Source: Pseudomonas alcaligenes
Lineage (GTDB): Bacteria; Pseudomonadota; Gammaproteobacteria; Pseudomonadales; Pseudomonadaceae
DNA: 64,000 bases
Direction of reading: 5' to 3'
NCBI RefSeq assembly: GCF_014490745.1
Contig: NZ_LZEU01000001.1
Location: forward strand, 4,863,501-4,927,500
Positions 7,813-16,412 of this stretch are shown here, piece by piece. The position numbers and the translations under genes were made by a program. The stretch's first letter is position 1, and each line of letters begins with the position of its first letter. Below the pieces are notes generated by a model, which searched no databases, was not told where the DNA came from, and saw only the letters and a list, made by a program, of their open reading frames with translations.

Positions 7813-8538
7813 TCACGCCTGCGGGTAGCGTGCTCTGGGCGTGGCCATCGGCACCACCTCGCCATCCAGCGCCAGGAAGCTGCCGCTTTCCGCATCGTAG
7901 GCACGAATCGCACTGGTCTCGATGTCGTAGACCCAGCCATGGATGAACAGCTGCCCGCTGGCCAGCTTGGCCGCCACCGAAGGGTGGGTGCACAGGTGGT
8001 TGAGCTGGGCGATCACGTTCTCCTCGGTGAGGATGCCCAGGGTGTCGTGGCCACCGCAGCCGCAGTTCTCCTCGACCACCTTGAGTGCCACCTCGCTGTG
8101 GCGCAGCCAGGCCTTGACCGTGGGCATGCGCTCCAGGGTTTCGGGCGCCAGCACCGCCTTCATCGCACCGCAGTCGGAGTGGCCGCAGACGATGATGTGC
8201 TGCACACCGAGCGCCAGCACCGCGTACTCGATGGCGGTGGAAACCCCGCCCATCATCTGCCCGTAGGGTGGCACCACGTTGCCGACGTTGCGGGTGACGA
8301 ACAGGTCGCCTGGCGCACTCTGGGTGATCAGCTCGGGAACGATGCGCGAATCGGCGCAGGTGATGAACATGGCGCGCGGGTTCTGCGCGCTGGCCAGGGC
8401 CTTGAACAGCTCTTCCTGCTGCGGGAAGACCTCGTTGCGAAAGCGCTTGAAGCCTCCGACTATCGCGTTCAGCGCCTCGTCGGCGCTCTCCGGCGCAGTG
8501 CGCGCCTGCAGGGGAATGGCATTGTGCTTGTAGGGCAT
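7813..8538 (-). CDS. Beta-class carbonic anhydrase
   Basis: A 241-residue zinc enzyme for CO2/bicarbonate interconversion. Zinc ligands are Cys61 in FITCADSRIVPEL, His120 and Cys123 in IIVCGHSDCGAM, with the catalytic Asp63-Arg65 dyad present. A later Cys-rich patch, NCGCGGHD, is seen in some family members. Length is normal. I recall a beta-carbonic anhydrase near the cox genes in P. aeruginosa as well. It could be annotated as cynT or can by similarity, but no cyanase gene is nearby, so I leave the symbol empty. Confidence 0.95.
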   Translation of the reverse strand: MPYKHNAIPLQARTAPESADEALNAIVGGFKRFRNEVFPQQEELFKALASAQNPRAMFITCADSRIVPELITQSAPGDLFVTRNVGNVVPPYGQMMGGVSTAIEYAVLALGVQHIIVCGHSDCGAMKAVLAPETLERMPTVKAWLRHSEVALKVVEENCGCGGHDTLGILTEENVIAQLNHLCTHPSVAAKLASGQLFIHGWVYDIETSAIRAYDAESGSFLALDGEVVPMATPRARYPQA

Positions 8539-8623
8539 TGCGTCTACCTCATGCTGAACCGTTGCGCTGGGGCGAATTATCGACCCGCCATGCGGACAGT
8601 TGCCAGCCTTGAAGAGTCACAAA

Positions 8624-9679
8624 TTACAGCAGCGCCAGCTGACCGCCGGGCGGCGCGAACTGGCTGCAGTCGAGATCGAAGTCGGCGCGGCGGTTCAGCC
8701 CCAGGCGCTTGATCGCCAGGGCGAAGCGCTGCGCCAGCAGCTCGGCGAATACTCCCTGACCACGGAAGCGATGGCCGAAGCGGCTGTCGTACAACTCGCC
8801 GCCGCGGCTCTGGCGGATCAGGCTCAGCACATGCTCGGCGCGCTGCGGGTGGTGGGCCTGTAGCCACTCCTCGAACAGCGGCGCCACCTCGCGCGGTAGG
8901 CGCAGCAGCATGTAGTTGGCGCTCTGCGCTCCGGCCTCGCGGGCCGCCTCCAGCAGGTTCTCCAGCTCCATGTCGTTGATCATCGGGATCATCGGCGAGC
9001 ACAGCACGCCGACCGGAATACGCTGCTCGCGCAGCACGCGGATCACCCGCAGGCGGGCCGAAGGCGCGGCAGCGCGCGGTTCGAGGATGCGCTTGAGCTC
9101 GTCGTCGAGGGTGGTCAGGCTGATGAACACCTTGACCAGGCGGCGCTCGGCCAGCTGGCTGAGCAGGTCGAGGTCGCGCAGGATCAGTGCGCCCTTGGTG
9201 ACTATCGTCAGCGGATGACCGTGGCGCAGCAGCACCTCCAGGCAGCGGCGGGTGAGCTGGTGCTCGCGCTCGATCGGCTGGTAGGGGTCGGTATTGCTGC
9301 CCAGGGCGATCGGCGCACACACATAACCGGGCTTGCCCAGCTGCTGTTCGAGCAGAGCCGGGGCATTGCGCTTGGCGATCAGCTTGGTTTCGAAGTCGAT
9401 GCCCGGCGACAGATCCCAGTAGGCATGGCTGGGCCGCGCATAACAGTAGATGCAGCCATGCTCGCAGCCGCGATAGGGGTTGAGCGTGCGGTCGAACGGC
9501 AGATCCGGCGACTGGTTGCGGCTGATGATGCTCTTGGCCATTTCCACCCGCACCTCGGTGGCGCGGCTCGGCGGTACCTCCTGAAACCAGCCGTCGTCGC
9601 TGGCGATGATGCGCTGGGGCGCGTAACGGTTGTGCGGATTGCTGGCGGTTCCGCGACCGCGGGGAGGCAGGGCAGGCAT
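8624..9679 (-). CDS. Radical SAM protein, SplB-like family (PA0069 type)
   Basis: A 351-residue protein with the radical SAM cluster motif C72-x3-C76-x2-C79 in YRGCEHGCIYCYARPSHAYW, in the Rv2578c/SPL-like group of radical SAM proteins. It lacks obvious extra Cys clusters at the C-terminus. The substrate is unknown; DNA repair is suggested by the perfect LexA-type box 18 bp upstream of the start. I recall the P. aeruginosa homologue PA0069 being listed in the LexA regulon. The flanking genes are unrelated, so it looks monocistronic. Confidence 0.88.
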   Translation of the reverse strand: MPALPPRGRGTASNPHNRYAPQRIIASDDGWFQEVPPSRATEVRVEMAKSIISRNQSPDLPFDRTLNPYRGCEHGCIYCYARPSHAYWDLSPGIDFETKLIAKRNAPALLEQQLGKPGYVCAPIALGSNTDPYQPIEREHQLTRRCLEVLLRHGHPLTIVTKGALILRDLDLLSQLAERRLVKVFISLTTLDDELKRILEPRAAAPSARLRVIRVLREQRIPVGVLCSPMIPMINDMELENLLEAAREAGAQSANYMLLRLPREVAPLFEEWLQAHHPQRAEHVLSLIRQSRGGELYDSRFGHRFRGQGVFAELLAQRFALAIKRLGLNRRADFDLDCSQFAPPGGQLALL

Positions 9680-9696
9680 GGCGAAGCACTCGAATA

Positions 9697-9712
9697 CTGT
9701 ATATATACACAG
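9697..9712. promoter_or_regulatory. LexA (SOS) operator upstream of the radical SAM gene
   Basis: CTGTATATATACACAG fits the LexA consensus CTG-N10-CAG with the AT-alternating core typical of gammaproteobacterial SOS boxes. It sits 18-33 bp upstream of the radical SAM start at 9679, placing it over the likely promoter. The next minus-strand gene ends 44 bp further upstream, so the box controls only this gene. Confidence 0.85.
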
Positions 9713-9755
9713 TATAGCGAGTCAGCCACAGCCACAAGCCGGTACTGCCGAATGG

Positions 9756-10157
9756 TCAGGCGTCGCGCAGCAGGTCGTTGGCGTTGAGGATCGCGTAGGC
9801 GATTTCCGGATGGCGCTCCAGGCTGCGGCGGATCGCCGTGGGGATGGCCTGGCGGGTCTTGCGGCACAGCCCCGGCTGCGCCTCGACGACGATGCTGATG
9901 CCGCGCATGGTGCGCACCTCGTTGAGGCTCGGGGTGATCTGCAGGCTGATGCCGAGCTGCTGGAACATGCGCAGCTGCATGCGCTGCAGGTCGGCCAGGT
10001 CGGCGAGGTTTTCCAGGCGCTCGAGCAGGCGCTTTTCCTCCTGCAGGGTCAGCTGCAGGATGCGCAGATCGGCGCCGGCCTGCTCCAGCAAGCGCTCGCG
10101 CTCGCAGATGCACAGGCCGGGCGGACATTCCTTGCGAAGCGGAAAGGCGGCGGTCAT
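9756..10157 (-). CDS. Conserved hypothetical with N-terminal Cys motif
   Basis: A 133-residue soluble protein. The N-terminus has a CPPGLCICERERLL segment (three Cys within seven residues), then a helical, Leu/Glu-rich stretch (residues about 20-70) likely to form a coiled coil, and a compact C-terminal domain with one more Cys (PGLCRKTRQAIP). The pattern could bind a metal or form disulfides, but I do not recognise a characterised family. I recall similar Pseudomonas proteins without a function. It starts ATG ACC GCC, with a repeat element copy immediately upstream. Confidence 0.7.
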   Translation of the reverse strand: MTAAFPLRKECPPGLCICERERLLEQAGADLRILQLTLQEEKRLLERLENLADLADLQRMQLRMFQQLGISLQITPSLNEVRTMRGISIVVEAQPGLCRKTRQAIPTAIRRSLERHPEIAYAILNANDLLRDA

Positions 10158-10201
10158 GCCGCCGATAATAGCTGCACGCGCGACGGCGTACAGCCTGCAT
10201 C

Positions 10202-10320
10202 AGAACCTCTGGACGATCTCGCGAGCTAGAGATAAACGGTGGCGAAAGCGGCCGAGGGCGCGGAGTTTACGAGCTGTAAATGAGCAGTCCGAGGCTGCTT
10301 TCAACACTGTTTAGCCGACG
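10202..10320. repeat. Decayed copy of a terminal-inverted-repeat element (see 48335-48503)
   Basis: The left end AGAACCTCTGGACGATCT resembles the 17-bp terminal repeat of the intact copy at 48335. The core from about 10252 to 10320 matches the other copy at roughly six of every seven bases, including the conserved block GGAGTTTACGAGCTGTAAAT. The right terminal repeat is missing: the similarity fades where the symporter-family gene ends. It lies between two co-directional genes. Confidence 0.7.
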
Positions 10321-10334
10321 CGCAGCAGAGCGTC

Positions 10335-11333
10335 TCAGGGATCGACCTGCTCCATCAGCTCGGCCACCGACTCCGGGCGCTGCGCATAGCGCTGCGCCAG
10401 CACCGCGCAGACCATCAGCTGGATCTGGTGGAACAGCATCAGCGGCAGGATCAACATGCCGATCCCTGCGCCGGCGAACAGCACCTGGGCCATGGGCACA
10501 CCGGTGGCCAGGCTCTTCTTCGAGCCGCAGAAGAGGATGGTGATGCGGTCTTCCTGGCTGAAACCCAGGCGCTTGCCCAGCTGCCAGGTGCACAGCAGCA
10601 CCAGCGCCAGCAGCACGCAGCAGACCAGCAGCAGACCGCCCAGCGCAGACAGAGGAATCTGCTGCCAGAGGCCCTCGACCACCGCCTCGCTGAACGCGCC
10701 GTAGACCACCAGCAGGATCGAACCCTGGTCGACGAACTTCAGCCAGTGCTTGTTGCGCGTCACCCAGGCGCCGATCCAGCGGCGGGCGATCTGCCCGGCG
10801 ATAAACGGCAGCAGCAGTTGCAGGGTGATCTTGCCGATGGCGTCCAGGGTCGAACCGCCGTCGCCCTGGGTGCCGAGCAACAGCGCCACCAGCAATGGGG
10901 TGAGGAAGATGCCGAACAGGCTGGAAGCGGCTGCGCTGCAGATCGCCGCCGGGATATTGCCGCGCGCCAGCGAGGTGAAGGCAATGGCCGACTGCACCGT
11001 GGCCGGCAGTGCGCATAGGTAGAGCACGCCGAGGTACAGCTGCGGGGTTACCAGCGGCGCCAGCAGCGGCTTGAGCGCCAGGCCGAGCAGCGGGAACAGC
11101 ACGAAGGTGCAGGCGAACACCAGCAGGTGCAGGCGCCAGTGCAGGGCACCGGCGATGATCGCCTCGCGCGACAGCTTGGCGCCGTGCAGGAAGAACAGCA
11201 GGGCGATGGCCAGGTTGGTGACCCAGGCGAACGCCAGCGCCGCCTGGCCGCTGCACGGCAGCAGGCTGGCGCAAACGACCACGGCGAGCAGGGTCAGGGT
11301 GAAACGATCGGGGAGCAGGCGGGACAGGGACAT
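10335..11333 (-). CDS. Bile acid:sodium symporter family protein (YfeH-like)
   Basis: A 332-residue membrane protein with about ten hydrophobic helices, in the SBF-like/YfeH branch of the bile acid:sodium symporter superfamily. Recognisable segments include FLHGAKLSREAI after helix 2, LPATVQSAIAFTSLARGN in the middle and FCGSKKSLATGVPMAQVLF near residue 260. The natural substrate of bacterial YfeH proteins is not established, so bile acid transport should not be assumed. It is divergent from the AraC-type regulator at 11415, which may control it. Confidence 0.88.
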   Translation of the reverse strand: MSLSRLLPDRFTLTLLAVVVCASLLPCSGQAALAFAWVTNLAIALLFFLHGAKLSREAIIAGALHWRLHLLVFACTFVLFPLLGLALKPLLAPLVTPQLYLGVLYLCALPATVQSAIAFTSLARGNIPAAICSAAASSLFGIFLTPLLVALLLGTQGDGGSTLDAIGKITLQLLLPFIAGQIARRWIGAWVTRNKHWLKFVDQGSILLVVYGAFSEAVVEGLWQQIPLSALGGLLLVCCVLLALVLLCTWQLGKRLGFSQEDRITILFCGSKKSLATGVPMAQVLFAGAGIGMLILPLMLFHQIQLMVCAVLAQRYAQRPESVAELMEQVDP

Positions 11334-11414
11334 CAGGGCTTCTCGTGCTTGCAGGCCAATGGCGGCGACACTACCGTGTTCGCCAGTTACCGACTAACGC
11401 CAAAGAGCCAGCCA

Positions 11415-12209
11415 ATGCCGTCTAACGGACAGCAAAAAGCCTACCGGCGCAGCATTCCCGGGCTCAAGAGCCTGCCCCGGCCGCTCTACGGGCGCATCGA
11501 ATCGCTGCCCAATCGCGCCCTCACCCATCGCCACAGCCATCCCTGGGTGCAGCTGTCCTACGCCATCGCCGGAGTGCTGGAAATCCATACCGACGCCGGC
11601 CGCTTCGTCGCCCCGCCGCAGCGCGCCGTGTGGATTCCGGCCGGGCTGCCGCACCGGGTATACAGCTCGCCGCGCACCGAGATGCGCAGCCTGTATATCG
11701 ACAACAGCGTGGCCGCGCGCCAGGCGGACGGCTGTCAGGTGCTGGTGGTCAGCCCGCTGCTGCGCGAGCTGATCAGCGCCTTCAGCGAGCTGCCGGTGGA
11801 ATACCAGCTGGAAGGCAGCCAGGGGCGCCTGACTCAGGTGCTGCTCGACCAGCTCAACGGCGCGCCGCCGGTCGACCTGATGCTGCCGCTGCCGCGCGAC
11901 GCCCGCCTGCGCACCCTGTGCCGCAGCCTGCAGGCGCAACCGGATGGCCAGGCCACCCTGGCGCAGTGGAGCCAGCGCCTGGCGGTGTCGGAGAAAACCC
12001 TCAGCCGCCTGTTCCTGCGCGACACCGGGCTGACCTTCCGTGCCTGGCGCCAACGTCTGCGCCTGCTCGGCGCGCTGACCCCACTGGAGCAGGGCCAGCG
12101 GGTCACCGACGTGGCCCTGGCCTGCGGCTACGACTCGACCTCGGCCTTTATCGCCGTCTTCCGCCAGCAGTTCGGCTGCACCCCGGGCGAGTTCTTCCGC
12201 ACCGGCTGA
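11415..12209 (+). CDS. AraC/XylS family transcriptional regulator
   Basis: A 264-residue regulator. The N-terminal half is a cupin sensing domain (THRHSHPWVQLSYAIAGVL, then PPQRAVWIPAGLPHRV), and the C-terminal 100 residues hold two helix-turn-helix motifs ending DVALACGYDSTSAFIAVFRQ and the usual FGCTPGEFFR tail. The ATG at 11415 gives a normal family length; the frame is open further upstream but those residues do not resemble the family. It is divergent from the YfeH-like transporter (82 bp between starts), the natural candidate target. It ends 1 bp before the convergent Pit gene. Confidence 0.9.
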   Translation: MPSNGQQKAYRRSIPGLKSLPRPLYGRIESLPNRALTHRHSHPWVQLSYAIAGVLEIHTDAGRFVAPPQRAVWIPAGLPHRVYSSPRTEMRSLYIDNSVAARQADGCQVLVVSPLLRELISAFSELPVEYQLEGSQGRLTQVLLDQLNGAPPVDLMLPLPRDARLRTLCRSLQAQPDGQATLAQWSQRLAVSEKTLSRLFLRDTGLTFRAWRQRLRLLGALTPLEQGQRVTDVALACGYDSTSAFIAVFRQQFGCTPGEFFRTG

Positions 12210-12210
12210 G

Positions 12211-13836
12211 TCAGAGCAGCGCGCTGAACAGCGCGTACAGCCCGCCGGACAGCAGGATGGCCGCCGGCAGGGTCAGCACCCAGGCCAGCAGCATGCTGCG
12301 GATGGTCTGCCACTGCAGGCCGCTGCCGCTGGCCAGCATGGTGCCGGCCACGCCCGAGGACAGCACCTGGGTGGTCGATACCGGCATGCCGTAGAGATCC
12401 GCCGCGCCGATGGTGAGCATCGCCGTCAGCTGCGCCGAGGCGCCCTGGGCGTAGGTCATGCGCATGGTGCCGATGCCCTCGCCGACCGTGGCGACGATGC
12501 GCCGCCAGCCGACCAGGGTGCCCAGGCACAGGGCCAGGGCCACGGCGATCTTGACCCAGGGCGGGACGAAGTTGATGGTCGCCTCGGCCTGGCTGCGCAG
12601 CGCCTGCAGCTCGCTCCAGGTCTCCAGCGGCAACGCCGGGCCGCGGCGGTCGAGCAGGCGCACGGTCTCGGCGGCGAGGAACAGGTCGTCGCGCAGCGCC
12701 AGCGTCTGTTCGTCACCCATCCCGCCGAGCGCGCCATCGGCCGGCACCCGCGCCACCACATCGCCGAGCACCGTGGCCAGGGCGCCGAGCACCTGCGGCA
12801 TCTCACCCTCGTTACGCTGGAAGGCCAGCAGCATCTGCTGCGCATCGCCTGCACCGACCGCCCCGGAACGCAGCAAGCCCAGGCGCCCCTGCTCGGCATG
12901 CTGCACCAACAGCGCCACCGCCGCAGGCGGGCTGGCACGGTCGAGGGCGAAGGCCAGCGGCATGGCGCCGACCAGGATCAGCATGATCAGGCCCATGCCC
13001 TTCTGCCCGTCGTTGGAGCCGTGGGCGAACGACACCCCCGAGCAGGTCAGGATCAGCAGGCCGCGAATCCACCAGGGTGGCGGCGTGCGCCCCTCAGGCG
13101 CCTGGAACAGCGCCGGCTGCCGGTGCACCAGGGCCAGGCGCAGCAGCCACAGCAGCAGCGCAGCGGCGCCGAGGCCAACCAGCGGCGACAGCAGCAGCGC
13201 GTAGCCAACCTTGCTCAGCATGTGCCAGTCGCCCTGCAGCACGGACGACTGCTCGGCCATCAGCCCATGGGCCAGGGCGACGCCGACGATGGAGCCGATC
13301 AGGGTATGCGAAGACGACACCGGCAGGCCCAGCCACCAGGTGCCGAGGTTCCACAGGATGGCAGCGATCAGCAGGGCGAAGATCATCGCCATGCCGACGC
13401 CGCTGCGCAGGTGCAGCATCAGCTCGGCCGGCAGCAGGGCGACGATGGCGAAGGCCACTGCGCCGCTGGAGAGCAGCACGCCGAGGCCGTTGCACAGCCC
13501 CGACCAGAGCACCGCGACGTTGGGCGGCAGGGCGTTGGTGTAGATCACCGTGGCCACCGCGTTGGCGGCGTCATGGAAGCCGTTGATGAACTCGAAGCCG
13601 AGGGCGATCAACAGCGCCACCACCAGCACCGTCAGCGCCAGGCCGGCCTGCAGCTCGCCGCTGGCCTGCAGGTCGCCGGCCAGGCTGAGGAAGGTGTAGA
13701 GCAGCGCGCCGGCCAGGGCCAGGAAGAACAGCAGATGCCCGCGCGGCCCGGCCCGAGTCTGCAGCACCGGGCTCAAGGGCGACGGGGACAGGCGCGCGGC
13801 GCGCAGGTTGGCGAGTAGCTGGTAACGATCAAGCAT
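12211..13836 (-). CDS. PiT family inorganic phosphate transporter
   Basis: A 541-residue membrane transporter. It has the two duplicated PiT signatures: GFEFINGFHDAANAVATVIY in the N-terminal half and GVSFAHGSNDGQKGMGLIML in the second, plus PVSSSHTLIGSIVG and the C-terminal equivalent MPVSTTQVLSSGVAG. A cytoplasmic insert of about 130 residues separates the halves, as in E. coli PitA. It probably moves metal-phosphate with protons. No accessory PhoU-like gene is adjacent and no clear Pho box was seen upstream. Confidence 0.94.
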   Translation of the reverse strand: MLDRYQLLANLRAARLSPSPLSPVLQTRAGPRGHLLFFLALAGALLYTFLSLAGDLQASGELQAGLALTVLVVALLIALGFEFINGFHDAANAVATVIYTNALPPNVAVLWSGLCNGLGVLLSSGAVAFAIVALLPAELMLHLRSGVGMAMIFALLIAAILWNLGTWWLGLPVSSSHTLIGSIVGVALAHGLMAEQSSVLQGDWHMLSKVGYALLLSPLVGLGAAALLLWLLRLALVHRQPALFQAPEGRTPPPWWIRGLLILTCSGVSFAHGSNDGQKGMGLIMLILVGAMPLAFALDRASPPAAVALLVQHAEQGRLGLLRSGAVGAGDAQQMLLAFQRNEGEMPQVLGALATVLGDVVARVPADGALGGMGDEQTLALRDDLFLAAETVRLLDRRGPALPLETWSELQALRSQAEATINFVPPWVKIAVALALCLGTLVGWRRIVATVGEGIGTMRMTYAQGASAQLTAMLTIGAADLYGMPVSTTQVLSSGVAGTMLASGSGLQWQTIRSMLLAWVLTLPAAILLSGGLYALFSALL

Positions 13837-13934
13837 GAGGGCGGGGCCCGTACGGCATGACGTATCCTCCCGATGCGTCCGCCTTGAGCCTAGCGCCTCC
13901 TGGCTATTCCGGCCTCTTCAGGCCCGCCCGGCGT

Positions 13935-13954
13935 GACGGCCCCGAGGGGCCGTC
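13935..13954 (-). terminator. Hairpin downstream of the prlC operon
   Basis: Perfect 9-bp arms GACGGCCCC / GGGGCCGTC with a 2-base centre (a loop of at least 4 after fraying), 29 bp past the zinc-ribbon gene stop on the minus strand. No T-run follows, so it may stabilise the 3' end or work with Rho rather than act as an intrinsic terminator. Confidence 0.4.
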
Positions 13955-13982
13955 GCCAGGCGCCGTTAACTATGACCTGCGG

Positions 13983-14240
13983 TCATTTCTTCAGCTTGGG
14001 ATTGGGGAAGAACTGCACCGTCTGGCCCTTGCTCGCCGCCGGCTTGGCGGCGGCCTGGTTGACCCGCGTGCCGATCTCCTTGGGTACCGACTGGCCCTGG
14101 GCGTTGAGGGTGTCGGCGTAGCCGCAGCTCACGCACTCGCGGTGCGGGGTGCCGTCCTCGTCCCACATCTTGATGGTGTCCATGGCACTACACGCCGGGC
14201 ACACGGCGCCGGCGATAAAGCGCTTCTTCGGCTCGCTCAT
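13983..14240 (-). CDS. YheV-type zinc-ribbon protein
   Basis: An 85-residue protein with two CxxC pairs (AVCPACSAM near residue 13 and HRECVSCGYADTLN near 34) forming a zinc ribbon, and a basic Lys-rich C-terminus. It matches the YheV family, often found next to prlC. The ATG overlaps the prlC stop as TGATG, with GGAGG 8 bases before it, so the two are translationally coupled. Function is not established; the context suggests a partner or regulator of oligopeptidase A. Confidence 0.85.
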   Translation of the reverse strand: MSEPKKRFIAGAVCPACSAMDTIKMWDEDGTPHRECVSCGYADTLNAQGQSVPKEIGTRVNQAAAKPAASKGQTVQFFPNPKLKK

Positions 14241-16288
14241 CACGCTGCCTCCTGGCTCAGGCCGAGGTGGCGCAGCAGGGCGTCAATGGAGGGTTCGCGA
14301 CCACGGAAGTCGACGAACAGCACCATCGGCTCCTGCGAGCCGCCACGGGCCAGGATCGCCTCGCGGAAGGCACGGCCGGTGGCCGGGTTGAGCACACCGT
14401 CTTCCTCGAACTTGGAGAAGGCGTCGGCGGACAGCACTTCGGCCCACTTGTAGCTGTAGTAACCGGCCGCGTAACCGCCGGCGAAGATGTGCGCGAAGCT
14501 GTTGGCGAAGCGGTTGAAGGCCGGCGGACGGATCACCGCCACCTCGTCGCGGATGCCTTCGAGCACCTGCAGCACGCTGCGGCCGTCGCCGTGGCTGGCG
14601 TGCAGCTCGAAGTCGAACAGCGAGAACTCCAGCTGGCGCACCATCATCAGGCCGGACTGGAAGTTCTTCGCCGCCAGCATCTTGTCCAGCAGCGCCTGGG
14701 GCAGCGGCTCGCCGGTCTCGTAGTGGCCGGAGATCAGCGCCAGGCCCTCGGGCTCCCAGCACCAGTTCTCCATGAACTGGCTAGGTAATTCGACGGCATC
14801 CCACGCGACCCCATTGATACCGGAAGCGCCGGCATGCTCGACGCGAGTCAGCAGGTGGTGCAGGCCGTGGCCGAACTCGTGGAACAGGGTGGTGACTTCG
14901 TCATGAGTCAGCAGCGCCGGCTTGCCGCCGACGGCCGGGGTGAAGTTGCACACCAGGTTGGCCACCGGGCTGATCAGGCTGCCCGAGGCCGCGCGGCGCT
15001 TGTCGCGAGCGCCGTCCATCCAGGCACCGCCTCGCTTGTTGGCGCGGGCGTAGAGGTCGAAGAAGAAGCGGCCGACGTGCTGGCCGTTCTCGCGGATCTC
15101 GAACAGGCGCACATCCGGGTGCCAGGTGTCGAAGTCCTTGAGCTCGCTGATCTCGATGCCATAGAGCTTCTGCACGATGGCGAACAGGCCGGACAGCACC
15201 TTGTCGATCGGGAACCAGGCGCGCACTTCCTCCTGGGAGATGCTGTAGCGCTGCTGGCGCAGCTTCTCGCTGAAGTAGCCGACGTCCCAGCTCTGCAGGT
15301 CGCTGACGCCCTGTTCGGCGGCGAAGGCCTTGAGTTCTTCCAGGTCCTGGGCGGCGAAGGGTTTGCTGCGCACGGCCAGATCGCGGAGAAAATGCAGAAC
15401 CTGGGCGGTATTTTCGGCCATCTTGCTGGCCAGGCTCAGTTCGCTGTAGTGCGCGAAGCCGAGCAGGCGGGCCAGTTCCTGGCGCAGGTCGAGCAGCTCG
15501 GCCATCACCGGGCCGTTGTCGTTCTGCCCGGCGTTCGGGCCCTGGTCGGAAGCGCGGGTGCAGTAGGCGGTGTACACCTCTTCGCGCAGGGCGCGGTCGT
15601 CGGCGTAGGTCATCACCGCGTAGTAGCTGGGGAATTCCAGGGTGATCAGCCAGCCGTCCAGCTCCTTGGCCTGTGCGGCCTGGGCCATCTGCGCCTTGGC
15701 CGAGTCGGTGAGGCCGGCCAGGGCCGCTTCATCAGTAATGTGCTTGGTCCAGGCCTGGGTGGCGTCGAGCAGCTGGTTGGAGAAGCGGCTGCCCAGCTCG
15801 GACAGCTTCATCTGGATCTCGCCGTAACGCTTCTGCTGCTCGGCCGGCAGGTCGATACCGCTCAGGCGGAAGTCGCGCAGCGCGTGTTCGAGGATGGTCT
15901 TCTGCGCCACGTCGAAGCCTTCTGCGGCCGGGCTCTTGGCCAGGGCGTCATAGGCCTCGAACAGCGGCTTGTTCTGGCCCATCTCGGTCCAGAACTCGGA
16001 CAGCTTGGGCAGGCAGGCCTCGTAGGCGCCGCGCAGCTCGGCGTTGTTGCACACCGCGTTGAGGTGGCTGACCGGGCTCCAGGCGCGGCCCAGGCGGGCG
16101 TTGAGTTCGTCCAGCGCCAGCACCAGGCCGTCCCAGCTCGGCTTGGCCTGCTGGGTCTTGAGCAGCTCGGCGATGGCCGCGCGGTTGTCCGCGAGGATGG
16201 CGTCCACGGCCGGCTCGACATGCTCGGGCTTGATCAGGGAATAGGGCGGCAGGTCGAAGTCTTGCAGCAGGGGGTTGGCAGCGGTCAC
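14240..16288 (-). CDS. prlC: Oligopeptidase A (M3 metallopeptidase)
   Basis: A 682-residue cytoplasmic zinc peptidase that degrades short peptides, including cleaved signal peptides. The active site HEFGH occurs in VTTLFHEFGHGLHHLLTRV with a downstream Glu ligand in VAWDAVELPSQFMENW. The frame is open to 16390, but the GTG at 16288 is preferred: it has AAAGGTG upstream and gives VTAANPLLQDFDLPPYSL, the normal family N-terminus and a length close to E. coli PrlC. It is divergent from the gamma-carbonic anhydrase gene (125 bp apart) and coupled to the zinc-ribbon gene downstream. Confidence 0.96.
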   Translation of the reverse strand: MTAANPLLQDFDLPPYSLIKPEHVEPAVDAILADNRAAIAELLKTQQAKPSWDGLVLALDELNARLGRAWSPVSHLNAVCNNAELRGAYEACLPKLSEFWTEMGQNKPLFEAYDALAKSPAAEGFDVAQKTILEHALRDFRLSGIDLPAEQQKRYGEIQMKLSELGSRFSNQLLDATQAWTKHITDEAALAGLTDSAKAQMAQAAQAKELDGWLITLEFPSYYAVMTYADDRALREEVYTAYCTRASDQGPNAGQNDNGPVMAELLDLRQELARLLGFAHYSELSLASKMAENTAQVLHFLRDLAVRSKPFAAQDLEELKAFAAEQGVSDLQSWDVGYFSEKLRQQRYSISQEEVRAWFPIDKVLSGLFAIVQKLYGIEISELKDFDTWHPDVRLFEIRENGQHVGRFFFDLYARANKRGGAWMDGARDKRRAASGSLISPVANLVCNFTPAVGGKPALLTHDEVTTLFHEFGHGLHHLLTRVEHAGASGINGVAWDAVELPSQFMENWCWEPEGLALISGHYETGEPLPQALLDKMLAAKNFQSGLMMVRQLEFSLFDFELHASHGDGRSVLQVLEGIRDEVAVIRPPAFNRFANSFAHIFAGGYAAGYYSYKWAEVLSADAFSKFEEDGVLNPATGRAFREAILARGGSQEPMVLFVDFRGREPSIDALLRHLGLSQEAA

Positions 16289-16412
16289 GGCGAGGCACCT
16301 TTGATTGTGCGAATGCAGATACTGGTTATGGGGTCGCGGACGACCTTTAACAACCGGAATGCGGTGAATGTTAATTACAATCGGCGCCATCCGCAGCCTG
16401 AAGGAGACTATC

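Noticed and set aside
13837..13982. Pho box for the Pit transporter
   Set aside because: No pair of CTGTCAT-like direct repeats with correct spacing could be found upstream of 13836.
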